Shown here piece after piece: positions 23,095 to 30,470 of a stretch of DNA of 52,061 bases. Every line of letters begins with the position of its first letter. Position 1 is the first letter of the stretch. Position numbers and translations under genes: made by a program. The DNA lies in assembly GCF_001854765.1 (NCBI RefSeq), contig NZ_LJJE01000048.1, positions 1-52,061 on the forward strand, read 5' to 3'. The notes beneath the pieces were generated by a model. It searched no databases. It had not been told where the DNA came from and was given only the letters and a program-made list of their open reading frames with translations. Source of the DNA: Vibrio sonorensis (lineage in GTDB: Bacteria; Pseudomonadota; Gammaproteobacteria; Enterobacterales; Vibrionaceae).

Positions 23095-23892
23095 TTATTT
23101 CCAATTTTTACGTTTTTTCTTCTTGCTCTCTACGGTCGCGCCGTGGTCGTAATTGACGCGCTCTTTTTCTCGAATCACTTCGGATTCTCGGTAAAGATTG
23201 GCCGTTAGCGTTCCACTGTAAGGAATGGCTTCTAATCGGTCGTAAAGCCCTTCCCTACTCTTTCGTGATGATTGCTGTTCAGGTGTATTTACTTTAGGAA
23301 CGTCACCGTTCTTATTGCAAATAAATAAACCACCAAACTTCAAACGCTCACGTATGGTCTCGCCATTGGATAGATACAAGTGTGAAATCGTATCTGGTTT
23401 GCTTGGAGATCGCAGCCTGTAGATCTCTTCCTCGTCGCTTTGAAACCATTCAAGCTCTTCTTTGTACTGGTTTAGCTGCGTTTCATTCGCTAAGGAAGTC
23501 GGTACGCGCTCAAGCAGTTCTATCCTGTCTTGTATCCGCTTGATAACATCAAGTCGGCTAGTGGTTTGGTTGCGACTAGTAACACTCTTGTTTTCAAAGA
23601 CACGAACAAACTCAACATCATCCACCAGCGTAGGCTTAGGAAGTTTGCTAACTTTGTTGCCTGTAAAATCAAGTATCGCCTGAATATTCTTGTTGATATT
23701 TGCTAGGCGACGTCGTGCAAAAGTAATATCTGTAGGATCGGTTAGAACGAATAGCGCTCGTTCTTTCTGATCGTGGTCAAAGACGTTGTTATACACTTTG
23801 TTGCCTTCGAACTTTTCCATGAGCTCTTGAGTCAACGTGCGAACTTTGTCTTTAACTTCTTGTAGCTGCTTTAAATTTTCAATATTTTCCAT
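23095..23892 (-). CDS. Unknown 265-residue protein (operon partner 2)
   Basis: A charged, mostly helical protein. Residues 1-150 show long Lys/Glu/Leu helices (KQLQEVKDKVRTLTQELMEK, RLDVIKRIQDRIELLERVPT). A central part (HLYLSNGETIRERLKFGGLF) may be a small beta domain. The C-terminus ends in a very basic tail (KKKKRKNWK). It follows its partner by 15 bases. The pair is divergent from an XRE regulator and sits next to the terminase, a location where phages often carry exclusion or lysogeny-control genes. No family was recognised. Confidence 0.6.
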   Translation of the reverse strand: MENIENLKQLQEVKDKVRTLTQELMEKFEGNKVYNNVFDHDQKERALFVLTDPTDITFARRRLANINKNIQAILDFTGNKVSKLPKPTLVDDVEFVRVFENKSVTSRNQTTSRLDVIKRIQDRIELLERVPTSLANETQLNQYKEELEWFQSDEEEIYRLRSPSKPDTISHLYLSNGETIRERLKFGGLFICNKNGDVPKVNTPEQQSSRKSREGLYDRLEAIPYSGTLTANLYRESEVIREKERVNYDHGATVESKKKKRKNWK

Positions 23893-23907
23893 GAGTATTA
23901 CCTGTCT

Positions 23908-24288
23908 TCAGGATTCGTAACCCTCATAGGCCAAGGCTGCTGGTAAATGGATGAGAATGTATTCTTCAATGTTTTCCTTAACGCACTCAAAATCCCGCAT
24001 TTCTAAACACATGTAGCTATGAAGCTTATTTGTCATGTCTTCGATGTGGGGTTGATACTGCTCCGCTAGCGTTGCATCTATTTCTCTGTCCGTTTTATCC
24101 GCATTCTTGGTTGTAAGGCTTACGCTAAGCACTTCCTCATAGTCGAGGGTTGCCGCATCCTTTAGCTCTATGCGTATAAATTCTACGATGCCTAAGTGGG
24201 ATAACCACTCAATCACCTTGTTTTTCTGATCTCGCAACATATTTAAGCCATTGTTGCTGTGTTCAGAAGTGTCCTGCTTCTTATTCAT
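23908..24288 (-). CDS. Unknown 126-residue protein (operon partner 1)
   Basis: An acidic protein with a hydrophobic-helical pattern (VIEWLSHLGIVEFIRIEL, LHSYMCLEMRDFECVKENI, YILIHLPAALAYEGY). It is the first gene of a two-gene minus-strand operon, divergent from the XRE gene across about 170 bases. The acidic-small/basic-large pairing could mean a protein complex, for example an inhibitor with its effector, but nothing in the sequence proves it. Confidence 0.55.
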   Translation of the reverse strand: MNKKQDTSEHSNNGLNMLRDQKNKVIEWLSHLGIVEFIRIELKDAATLDYEEVLSVSLTTKNADKTDREIDATLAEQYQPHIEDMTNKLHSYMCLEMRDFECVKENIEEYILIHLPAALAYEGYES

Positions 24289-24458
24289 ATCGTTATTTCA
24301 ATTCCCGAACATTTATACCTGCTAACTTTCGTTTTTATAAAAAAGGTGCAATTTAAACTGCCACGCCAATTGATTTTAACATGAAAATTTAGCAAATGTT
24401 ACATTCCCTCAAAATTCAAGTACACTATGATGACTATGTATGCAAAATAATTTTAGTT

Positions 24459-24770
24459 ATGAGTAAAAACGAGAATAAAAAGGAAGAGATCCACAATACG
24501 TATGGAACCGTTCGCCGTCTTTCTAAATTGACTCAACAACAAATGGCTGACGAGTTTGGATGCACGCGAGACCTTGTTTCTAAATGGGAGACGGAAGCCC
24601 GTAACCCCTCGCCTGCGGCGGTTTTTTCCGTTCACGCTTTGCATTATTTGATTGAAACTGGGCAGCTTAAGAGCTTTAAAGATCACCGTCACAAAATTGA
24701 AAGGATGATTTCTAATGGTTTGACGACTAACCAGATAGAAATGCTCATTGAGATGTCAAATAAGTCGTAG
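24459..24770 (+). CDS. XRE-family regulator
   Basis: About 103 residues from ATG 24459; the frame also allows an ATG at 24396, and neither has a clear ribosome binding site. The helix-turn-helix is clear: YGTVRRLSKLTQQQMADEFG, CTRDLVSKWETEARNPSPAA (about residues 12-50). The C-terminal part (HKIERMISNGLTTNQIEML) may be a second small helical domain. It is divergent from the 23.1-24.3 kb operon and is its most likely regulator; phage immunity repressor is the alternative. Confidence 0.7.
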   Translation: MSKNENKKEEIHNTYGTVRRLSKLTQQQMADEFGCTRDLVSKWETEARNPSPAAVFSVHALHYLIETGQLKSFKDHRHKIERMISNGLTTNQIEMLIEMSNKS

Positions 24771-24839
24771 TCGTTTGATTAACTGGTGATAATTTGATCT
24801 AATTCCGTCTATGGTTTTAGCAACAGTGGACGGCTAAAA

Positions 24840-25394
24840 ATGGGCAGGCGTAGTTATGGCAGAACGGGGCAGTTCGCCAAGCAAATGAAGTTGAACGTTT
24901 GGTATTCTAATGAAGACATTTGTTTGTTCTTTCTAGAGCGTGGGCAAGAGATAACACCAGCGCAAGCGAAAGTGATTATTGATTCTATGCATCGCTCTAA
25001 ATGCTACAAGACTCAAAAGAAAAGGAATCCACAAAAGGGAATGCGCGTATTGCTGAAAGCTCGCCCTCATAATGAGACTGAGACTAAGCCACCAGCCCCA
25101 CTATCTACCACTGCTATAGACATAAGACAACATTTTACCCGTTTACTACTGAGTTCTGACTGGGGAGTTATGCCAGAGCAAAAAACAATTGAGTTAGAAA
25201 AGACTAGCCCACTCATTGAAGAGATTTCACAAGCTAGTCAAGAGTCTAGGCCTATCGAGTATCAAGGATCGCTTTGTGCTTTAGTAGCTTGCAGAAATTG
25301 CGCCCCTTCGCGTGTTAAAATCGTACTTGAGACGGTTGGCGAGCATCTTCTAGGTGACATGTCTAAAGAGATTTATTCCTTACATTTATCATAG
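24840..25394 (+). CDS. Unknown 184-residue protein
   Basis: The N-terminal half is basic and helical (NEDICLFFLERGQEITPAQA, KVIIDSMHRSKCYKTQKKR) and could bind DNA, then comes a Pro-rich linker and a C-terminal helix-rich domain (YQGSLCALVACRNCAPSRVK). Its last codons (TTA TCA TAG) are the beginning of a TTATCATAGACTGA motif, so gene end and regulatory site are fused. No family recognised. Confidence 0.55.
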   Translation: MGRRSYGRTGQFAKQMKLNVWYSNEDICLFFLERGQEITPAQAKVIIDSMHRSKCYKTQKKRNPQKGMRVLLKARPHNETETKPPAPLSTTAIDIRQHFTRLLLSSDWGVMPEQKTIELEKTSPLIEEISQASQESRPIEYQGSLCALVACRNCAPSRVKIVLETVGEHLLGDMSKEIYSLHLS

Positions 25395-25399
25395 ACTGA
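25386..25399 (+). promoter_or_regulatory. TTATCATAGACTGA motif
   Basis: Exact consensus, overlapping the stop codon of the preceding gene and followed by ACTATTAATATTTTT. A terminator separates it from the next start codon. Confidence 0.5.
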
Positions 25400-25414
25400 A
25401 CTATTAATATTTTT

Positions 25415-25456
25415 AAAAGCGGTCAGGTTTTGTTATAAAAAGCTGACCGCTTTTTT
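25415..25456 (+). terminator. Terminator hairpin
   Basis: AAAAGCGGTCAG (25415-25426) pairs with CTGACCGCTTTT (25443-25454), followed by more T. Confidence 0.8.
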
Positions 25457-25470
25457 ATTGAGGTAAGAAA

Positions 25471-25797
25471 ATGCAAAAAGTATCAGCAACTATTAAAGAC
25501 TTTCAGGCATTGGCTAAGGCTGGCCTCATCGGTGAGCTGGTGGCCTTTGAAATCAATGAGCCTGATGTTTTCCATATGGTAGGCATTAGCAACAAGCTAG
25601 CGACTGCATTCATATTGCATGATGGAGAGTTAAGCAAAGAACGTGCTTGGTCTGGTTCTAGAAATCTATTTGATGTTGCTAAAAAGATTGGATGCCGCGC
25701 CCTGACAATTAAGGCATTTGAGAAGCAAGAGCCAGCGCAACAAGAGCCGGAGCAGCAAATTACCCTATCAAGCGGGAAAGTTATCAATTTTCAGTGA
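25471..25797 (+). CDS. Unknown 108-residue protein
   Basis: GAGGTAAGAAA precedes ATG 25471. The protein has a compact mixed pattern (FQALAKAGLIGELVAFEINE, FHMVGISNKLATAFILHDG) with a Gln/Glu/Pro-rich C-terminal linker and a final IxF tip. Its last codons AAT TTT CAG TGA lie inside the dispersed palindrome. Single-domain phage accessory protein, function unknown. Confidence 0.55.
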   Translation: MQKVSATIKDFQALAKAGLIGELVAFEINEPDVFHMVGISNKLATAFILHDGELSKERAWSGSRNLFDVAKKIGCRALTIKAFEKQEPAQQEPEQQITLSSGKVINFQ

Positions 25798-25802
25798 AAA
25801 TT
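25786..25802. repeat. Dispersed palindrome, copy 6, overlapping a stop codon
   Basis: Perfect AATTTTCAGTGAAAATT. Its central TGA is the stop of the preceding gene. A Chi octamer lies 12 bases to the right (25814-25821). Confidence 0.7.
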
Positions 25803-25842
25803 AACCGCCGCCAGCTGGTGGCCTAACCAAAGTGACCAATCT

Positions 25843-26190
25843 ATGAGACAAGAATATTTAAACGCAATCTTTTCGATTGTTGAAAAGCGAGGCTTTATAA
25901 CCAAAGCCGACCTGATTAGAAATCTAAACATCTCTAACTCTTGCGCGTCTAAGTACCTCACCACACTAACGCGAATTAGGGTGTTATCCATTGAGCGAAA
26001 TGCGAAAAGCTACAGCTATTTTTTGATTGATGGGGCAAGCACGAAGAAGGCCGTTTGTCCTTGCTGCAAAGAAGAAAAGCTAATTCACCGCATTAAGCAC
26101 GCTGGCGGCTGTCTTGATTGCAATGGCGAGTCGAGCAAGAAGAAAGACAGCGGATTCGCGCCGCCAATCAGTTGTTTACCACTGACCTAA
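25843..26190 (+). CDS. Winged-helix protein with zinc ribbon
   Basis: A 115-residue protein. Residues 5-55 form a winged helix (NAIFSIVEKRGFITKADLIR, NLNISNSCASKYLTTLTRI). Residues 68-95 carry CPCCKEE and GGCLDC, a four-Cys zinc site. The combination suggests a transcription factor; phage late activators such as Ogr also use zinc, although the fold differs. It is a reasonable candidate for reading one of the dispersed motifs, but this is a guess. Confidence 0.6.
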   Translation: MRQEYLNAIFSIVEKRGFITKADLIRNLNISNSCASKYLTTLTRIRVLSIERNAKSYSYFLIDGASTKKAVCPCCKEEKLIHRIKHAGGCLDCNGESSKKKDSGFAPPISCLPLT

Positions 26191-26283
26191 CCCCCAAGTT
26201 TAGCGGACATTATACAAGCTGGCCGGAGGTCATGCTGGTGGCTATTAACCGAAAAATTAACCGCCTTCAGATGAGTATTTAGC

Positions 26284-26958
26284 ATGGTTACGACACTAAA
26301 CAAGAGTAATACCGAGCTTGACGAAAAAAACCGATGGGCGACAACGTGGGAATGTTTTCTAGATGCGCTTCGCCTGTATGGTCGTCCTTTTGAGCTTGAT
26401 GTGTGCGCCGAACCAGCGACAGCCAAAGTAAAGCGCTTTATCGTGAGTCCTGAATGGTTTGATGACAATCGCGGTTATCCTATCATCTACGGACGTTCCA
26501 ACCGCAAGCGTAACGCTCTTCGCATCGTGGGCATTGATGCGCTTTGCAGTGATTGGGGTAATCATTTTTGGTGCAATCCGCCCTTTGACTTGAAATTAGA
26601 GTTTCTAGCGCGCTACAGGAGCCAGCTAAAGAAAAAATACAGCGGCATGATGCTTTTGCCTTATGAGCCTCTAACGGCTTGGTGGGCTGAGCATGTCGCC
26701 CCGTATGCTGAATGTGTCTATGAGCCTGTCGGCCGTTATAATTTTTATGAGGTGGATGGCGTAACACCTAAAGCGGGTGCTAATTTTGGCTCTGTACTTG
26801 TTAAGTTCTCTCCTGAAGGCAATAACGGCAGTGTCATTGTGCCTCGCATCCCCTTTGACCGCTTCCGTTTGAGTAAAAAGAGAGACGAACGCGCCAATCA
26901 AATCATCCAGCTTCGCGGCTTGCTCATGAAACCCAAGGTGGATTTATGGCTAGACTAA
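26284..26958 (+). CDS. Phage DNA N6-adenine methyltransferase
   Basis: A 224-residue protein of the phage Dam family (DNA_N_6_Adenine methyltransferase type). Visible: WATTWECFLDALRLYGRPFE, LDVCAEPATAKVKRFI, a core DALCSDWG, the catalytic FWCNPPFD (NPPF form of the DPPY motif), then SGMMLLPYEPLTAWW and GRYNFYEVDG. It methylates adenine using S-adenosylmethionine. With GATC/TGATCA clusters at the origin and pac candidates, the simplest role is to set methylation for replication and packaging, as Dam does in P1. It overlaps the Ref gene start by 13 bases. Confidence 0.85.
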   Translation: MVTTLNKSNTELDEKNRWATTWECFLDALRLYGRPFELDVCAEPATAKVKRFIVSPEWFDDNRGYPIIYGRSNRKRNALRIVGIDALCSDWGNHFWCNPPFDLKLEFLARYRSQLKKKYSGMMLLPYEPLTAWWAEHVAPYAECVYEPVGRYNFYEVDGVTPKAGANFGSVLVKFSPEGNNGSVIVPRIPFDRFRLSKKRDERANQIIQLRGLLMKPKVDLWLD

Positions 26959-27675
26959 CCAAAGAGCAAAAGCAGCAAGAAAGATTTGAAAAAGCAATCA
27001 ACGCTCAAAGAGCCATGAAGCAAAGAGCGCGAGACAAGCAATTAGCCAAGATGAATAACCCTGATTGGCAGGCCGAGCAAAGGCAAAAACAGCAAGAAAG
27101 GACAGCGCGCGCCCAAGCTAAGGCCAGAAGCCAGAGGCTCGCGCCAAACGTGACGCTAAGGCGAAGGAGAGAATCAAAGGCCAAAGTCTAAAGGCGCTTG
27201 TGAAAAGTGGCTCGTCGAGAAAAAAAGAAGGCTCTGGGTTTGGTCAATCAGCCTCTAAAATATCCTCTAGGGGGCTAAAAGGGCGCGCCCCGACCGCAGA
27301 AGAAAAGCGCATAGCGGATAAGCTTGGCGCTCTGCCCTGCATTTGCTGCTCTGTTTTGAAAGATAAAGCTTGATTACTGCCAGCTTAGAGAATGATAGCC
27401 AATTTAATAACGTCTCTTTGCATCACATTGACGGCAGAACAAAACCAAAAGCGCATTTTAAACAGCTTCCTTTGTGTGCCTATCACCATGATGTGCCGAT
27501 TTCTAAAGAGTTACAGGCTCACCCTGAATATAAATACCTCGTTCCTATCCATGCTAAAGGGAGTTGGGGCGGCAAGGCGGCTTTTAATGCCTTGTTTCAT
27601 TCAGAAATGGCATTACTTGAGCTTTGTTATGAACTAATCGGTGAACATGATTTTTTTATTAGCCACTTATCATAG
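26946..27675 (+). CDS. Ref-like recombination-enhancement nuclease, two frameshifts in this sequence
   Basis: Three frames join into about 243 residues if one G is restored near 27135 (CAGAGG to CAGGAGG) and one T near 27371 (GCTTGATT to GCTTTGATT). The N-terminus (1-110) is very basic and helical, the DNA-binding tail of Ref. Next come SSRGLKGRAPTAEEKRIADK, LGALPCICC (zinc Cys pair) and, after the second break, VSLHHIDGRTKPKAHFKQLP, LCAYHHD and GGKAAFNALFHSEMALLELC, matching what I remember of P1 Ref. Ref is an HNH-like nuclease that cuts DNA within RecA filaments. The gene ends in TTA TCA TAG, inside a TTATCATAGACTGA motif. Confidence 0.75.
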
Positions 27676-27680
27676 ACTGA
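27667..27680 (+). promoter_or_regulatory. TTATCATAGACTGA motif
   Basis: Exact consensus overlapping the Ref stop codon, followed by GATATTTAATTC; the next gene starts at 27741. Confidence 0.55.
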
Positions 27681-27740
27681 GATATTTAATTCATTTTACA
27701 TGCTTTGTAATTTAACCATGAGAATAGTTGTTTCCAGAAG

Positions 27741-27974
27741 ATGAGTAACCAACCAAACCAGCAAGGCGACTACCAGCAGCATAGAAGGGCTGTCATGAAA
27801 GAGTGTGAAGCAAGGGGCTTTGTCCCCTTCTTGCGCGGCATGGCTGAAACATTCGGTAAGCCTTCAAACGTTGCGCTTTTTGACGAAAACGGCCAGCTCA
27901 TTACCAGTCTTCACCCTATCAGTGAGTCAGGAACCATGATCAAGGCAAAAACATTAACAGAGAGTTCAGAGTAA
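27741..27974 (+). CDS. Small unknown protein
   Basis: A 77-residue protein. The N-terminus is polar (NQPNQQGDYQQHRRAVMKEC), followed by EARGFVPFLRGMAETFGKPS and a short beta end. Its stop overlaps the next ATG (TAATG). First gene of a four-gene operon under a TTATCATAGACTGA motif. No family recognised. Confidence 0.55.
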   Translation: MSNQPNQQGDYQQHRRAVMKECEARGFVPFLRGMAETFGKPSNVALFDENGQLITSLHPISESGTMIKAKTLTESSE

Positions 27975-28309
27975 TGAGTGGTGATGAAAACATAGTTAGC
28001 TTTAATGGTGCGCGCTCTAGTGTTCAAGTCGAAGAGACAAACTACGAACAGAAGCGCCGTTGCGCGCATCGTAATTTAACTCTTTTAGAAGCAAGGCGCA
28101 TGGTTTGTTGTAATGACTGTGGATTAACGGTCGACGGATTCGACTGGTTAATGATGTACCACAAAGGAGAGATAACACTAAGAAACAATTCAAAGCACTT
28201 GCAGCAGGAGAGAGAGCACCTCTTTAAACAGGTGGAAGAACTCAAGAGAGAAAGAAAAAATCTTAAGGCGGCAATCAGGAGGAACAAGGCCAATGCGAGC
28301 AAATTATAA
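27974..28309 (+). CDS. Zinc-binding coiled-coil protein
   Basis: A 111-residue protein. CAHRNLTLLEARRMVCCNDC (residues 32-51) gives a His/Cys zinc-knuckle pattern (C-x-H ... C-C-x-x-C), then GLTVDGFDWLMMYHKGE. Residues 80-111 are a basic coiled coil. Similar short phage zinc proteins are common and unassigned. It overlaps the next gene by 17 bases. Confidence 0.6.
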   Translation: MSGDENIVSFNGARSSVQVEETNYEQKRRCAHRNLTLLEARRMVCCNDCGLTVDGFDWLMMYHKGEITLRNNSKHLQQEREHLFKQVEELKRERKNLKAAIRRNKANASKL

Positions 28310-28526
28310 AGCCCTGAACTCTCAACTTGTTTGTTGTCAGATAGGTCGAGCCTCTATCGAGCCGACATTATTGGATCACCTTTCTTTTGATTATTTACCT
28401 AACCTAGAAGGATTAGAACACAATGAAACCATTCATTATCGCCCTGCTGGTGGCCTCAAGTGCTGCAAGTGCAAGTCTAGAAGAAAAGGCAAAGGAGACC
28501 GCCAAAAAAGCAAACCAAACCCTTAA
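28293..28526 (+). CDS. Small protein with C-terminal Cys-Lys tail
   Basis: A 77-residue frame starting inside the previous gene. The first 45 residues read as a normal protein (LNSQLVCCQIGRASIEPTLL, DHLSFDYLPNLEGLEHNE). The last 30 are basic and Cys-rich and overlap the start of the next frame, where composition may be dictated by the overlapping gene. Moderately supported. Confidence 0.45.
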   Translation: MRANYKALNSQLVCCQIGRASIEPTLLDHLSFDYLPNLEGLEHNETIHYRPAGGLKCCKCKSRRKGKGDRQKSKPNP

Positions 28527-28638
28527 CGGCAAGGAAGAGCAGCTTCTCAAGCAACAACAAGAAGTTGACCAGTTTCAAGCCGCCATTGATGATCTGTTTT
28601 TATCGGTTAGCAAAGACAAGAAGCCCGATTTTCAGTGA
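28423..28638 (+). CDS. Small exported coiled-coil protein
   Basis: A 71-residue protein with an N-terminal signal peptide (MKPFIIALLVASSAASAS, cut likely after ASA) and a Lys/Glu/Gln helix (KEEQLLKQQQEVDQFQAAID). Expected in the periplasm. It overlaps the previous frame by about 100 bases in another phase. Its last codons GAT TTT CAG TGA lie inside the dispersed palindrome. A role in superinfection exclusion or lysis timing is possible but unproven. Confidence 0.55.
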   Translation: MKPFIIALLVASSAASASLEEKAKETAKKANQTLNGKEEQLLKQQQEVDQFQAAIDDLFLSVSKDKKPDFQ

Positions 28639-28643
28639 AAATT
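28627..28643. repeat. Dispersed palindrome, copy 7, overlapping a stop codon
   Basis: GATTTTCAGTGAAAATT. The central TGA is the stop of the exported protein gene. A Chi octamer (CCACCAGC, 28648-28655) follows five bases later. Confidence 0.7.
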
Positions 28644-28665
28644 AACACCACCAGCGCGATTGAAT

Positions 28666-29538
28666 ATGAAAGAGAAGTTTGAAAACTGGCGACCCTCAAA
28701 AGAGAGTCAGCACCTTGTGGAAATAATTGAGAGCGTTCTTGATCAATACGCACGCGAAGGTTACGTGCTTTCGCTGCGTCAGCTCTATTATCAGTTTGTT
28801 GCGCGCGACCTTATCCCGAATACTGAGCGTAGTTACGCCAACTTAGGAAATATTGTCGGCCGTGCGAGAGCGTCAGGAGAAGTAGACTGGGGATTGATAG
28901 AAGACCGTGGCCGTCAGCGTAAAGCAAATGTGCATTGGACATCACCACTTAATGGCATTGAGTCGCTTATCTCCAGTTATCAGATCGACAAGTGGGAGCA
29001 TCAAGATTATTACCTTGAAGTGTGGGTAGAGAAAGAAGCGCTATCCGATGTCGTCGGCCAAGTGTGCCGCCCTCTCGATGTAGCCTTTTTTGCGTGCCGA
29101 GGATACAACTCGCAATCGGAAATGTATCAAGCGGGTAAACGTCTGCAGTATCAATCCAGCTTAGGTAAAAAACCGATAGTGCTACATCTTGGCGATCATG
29201 ACCCTTCCGGCATCGATATGACGGCGGATAACGAAAACCGTTTGTCTATGTTTGCCAGAGAACCGATTGAGGTGAAAAGACTGGCCTTAAACATGGATCA
29301 GATTGAGCGTTACAACCCGCCGCCAAACCCGACCAAATTAACCGATAGCAGATCAAAGCGGTACGTCGAACAGTTTGGGGCGTATTCTTGGGAGCTGGAT
29401 GCCCTAGAGCCTGCCGTGCTTTCTGAGTTGATAGAGGATAACGTTAAGCGCTATCGAGATGACCACGTTTGGCAGAAGGCTTTAGAGCGCGAAATCGAGC
29501 ACAAGGAAAAGCTTAAGCGGCTTGTTGGGTTTCTTTAG
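28666..29538 (+). CDS. Toprim/TopoVIA-like (Mini-A or Spo11-type) protein
   Basis: About 290 residues from ATG 28666 (TTG 28660 is an alternative). Residues 35-60 (YVLSLRQLYYQFVARDLIPN) resemble the 5Y-CAP segment of TopoVIA/Spo11, with a Tyr pair after SLRQ where those enzymes carry the DNA-cutting Tyr. Then comes NIVGRARASGEVDWGLIEDR. The Toprim part follows: YLEVWVEKEALSDVV (the Glu) and VLHLGDHDPSGIDMTADNEN (the DxD). This is the domain order of the orphan TopoVIA-like proteins called Mini-A in mobile elements. There is no B (GHKL) subunit nearby. It could nick, break or relax DNA during replication or recombination. Family placement is fairly confident; activity is unknown. Confidence 0.75.
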   Translation: MKEKFENWRPSKESQHLVEIIESVLDQYAREGYVLSLRQLYYQFVARDLIPNTERSYANLGNIVGRARASGEVDWGLIEDRGRQRKANVHWTSPLNGIESLISSYQIDKWEHQDYYLEVWVEKEALSDVVGQVCRPLDVAFFACRGYNSQSEMYQAGKRLQYQSSLGKKPIVLHLGDHDPSGIDMTADNENRLSMFAREPIEVKRLALNMDQIERYNPPPNPTKLTDSRSKRYVEQFGAYSWELDALEPAVLSELIEDNVKRYRDDHVWQKALEREIEHKEKLKRLVGFL

Positions 29539-29596
29539 CTTATATCAAATACAGTGTATGCTTGATTTTAGCAGGGTGTTTTTGGAGGTTTGAGTT

Positions 29597-29770
29597 GTGA
29601 GCAAGGAAAAATTAAAAGACTACGACCCTAGCAAATACTTGGAAACTCCAGAAGATATTGCCGATTTTATGCAAGATGCTTTTGAGTCCAATGACCAAAA
29701 GCTAATGGCTAGCGCGATCAGTGTCGCGACTAAGGCAAGGGAAGCACACGACATAGAGAGGACAAATTGA
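29597..29770 (+). CDS. Orphan, probably truncated antitoxin (HI1420/HigA-like N-terminus)
   Basis: A 57-residue protein from GTG 29597 with GGAGG eight to ten bases upstream. The sequence KDYDPSKYLETPEDIADFMQ, DAFESNDQKLMASAISVATK matches the N-terminal part of addiction-module antitoxins of the HI1420 type, but the protein stops before the helix-turn-helix. No toxin gene is adjacent. It may be a remnant, or an anti-addiction decoy that neutralises a host toxin. Confidence 0.5.
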   Translation: MSKEKLKDYDPSKYLETPEDIADFMQDAFESNDQKLMASAISVATKAREAHDIERTN

Positions 29771-29789
29771 GCCCCGAAGGGCTCAAGTC

Positions 29790-30065
29790 TTAACTTTCCC
29801 AAGGCTGAACAAATACAGACTGTTGGATCTCTCGTGTTCTTTCAGAAATGAACTCTAAAGCCTTCCACCAATAGACACCTAAAATTTGCTCAATGTTGTG
29901 CATAACTTCATTGAAAAAGCTAACTTGGGTAATGTCCGAAGAGTTGAAAAACTCGCTCAATAGCTCGTCTGAACACGTAGAAACGTAGTCCGTAAAATCA
30001 TAGATAACGACTCTCAAAAGCACTTTCTTTGTAGCTTCATCAAGCTCTGGTAAGGGTTCTTTCAT
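29790..30065 (-). CDS. Unknown 91-residue acidic protein
   Basis: A minus-strand gene starting ATG 30065, convergent with the orphan antitoxin. It is helical and acidic (DEATKKVLLRVVIYDFTDYV, FFNEVMHNIEQILGVYWWKA). No known family. Its upstream region holds a triplicated repeat pair that may regulate it. Confidence 0.5.
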   Translation of the reverse strand: MKEPLPELDEATKKVLLRVVIYDFTDYVSTCSDELLSEFFNSSDITQVSFFNEVMHNIEQILGVYWWKALEFISERTREIQQSVFVQPWES

Positions 30066-30076
30066 GGGGTAACTGT

Positions 30077-30287
30077 CCTAGTAAGTTAATTAAAACTCAC
30101 CACAACAAGTTCCTAATTCGCTGGTGGTGAGCTGACCCGAAGTTAGGAACTATCGCATACTAGGAAACGACCAACCTTTCGGTTGCCTCAGATCAGCCCA
30201 CCATAATTTGATGTGCGGATTTTTCGCAATAAAAAACCAGCAAGAAGCTGGCGACATGCGCCTAGTAAGTTACGGAGTTCCTAATTC
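30077..30287. repeat. Triplicated repeat pair CCTAGTA / AGTTCCTAA
   Basis: CCTAGTAAGTTA (30077-30088) with AGTTCCTAATTC (30108-30119); the same pair again at 30261-30272 and 30276-30287; and an inverted copy, TTAGGAACT (30143-30151) with TACTAGG (30158-30164). It could be a recombination or protein-binding site array. A GCTGGTGG octamer lies at 30120. Confidence 0.5.
30231..30251 (-). terminator. Terminator of the serine recombinase transcript
   Basis: CCAGC (30237-30241) pairs with GCTGG (30247-30251); six A to the left become U on the minus strand. Confidence 0.55.
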
Positions 30288-30470
30288 CGACACTGGATTT
30301 TGCCAGTGCTTGATTATCAAATCATAAAAGAAATCAGGACTCAACAACTTTATAAAGGCGCATATGCGCTATGTGGTGAGATATTACCCCAAAAGCGAAA
30401 AGCCATCTAGGTGTGAAAGAAACAATTTAAAAATCAACCCCTTTAACGACGGTACAAAGAAGAAATCCAG

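Noticed and set aside
24800..24825. Partial motif CCGTCTATGG upstream of 24840
   Set aside because: Too diverged from TTATCATAGACTGA and in an inconsistent orientation.
27392..27637. Second plus-strand frame over the Ref C-terminus
   Set aside because: The Ref frame matches conserved HH/zinc motifs; this frame is its shadow.
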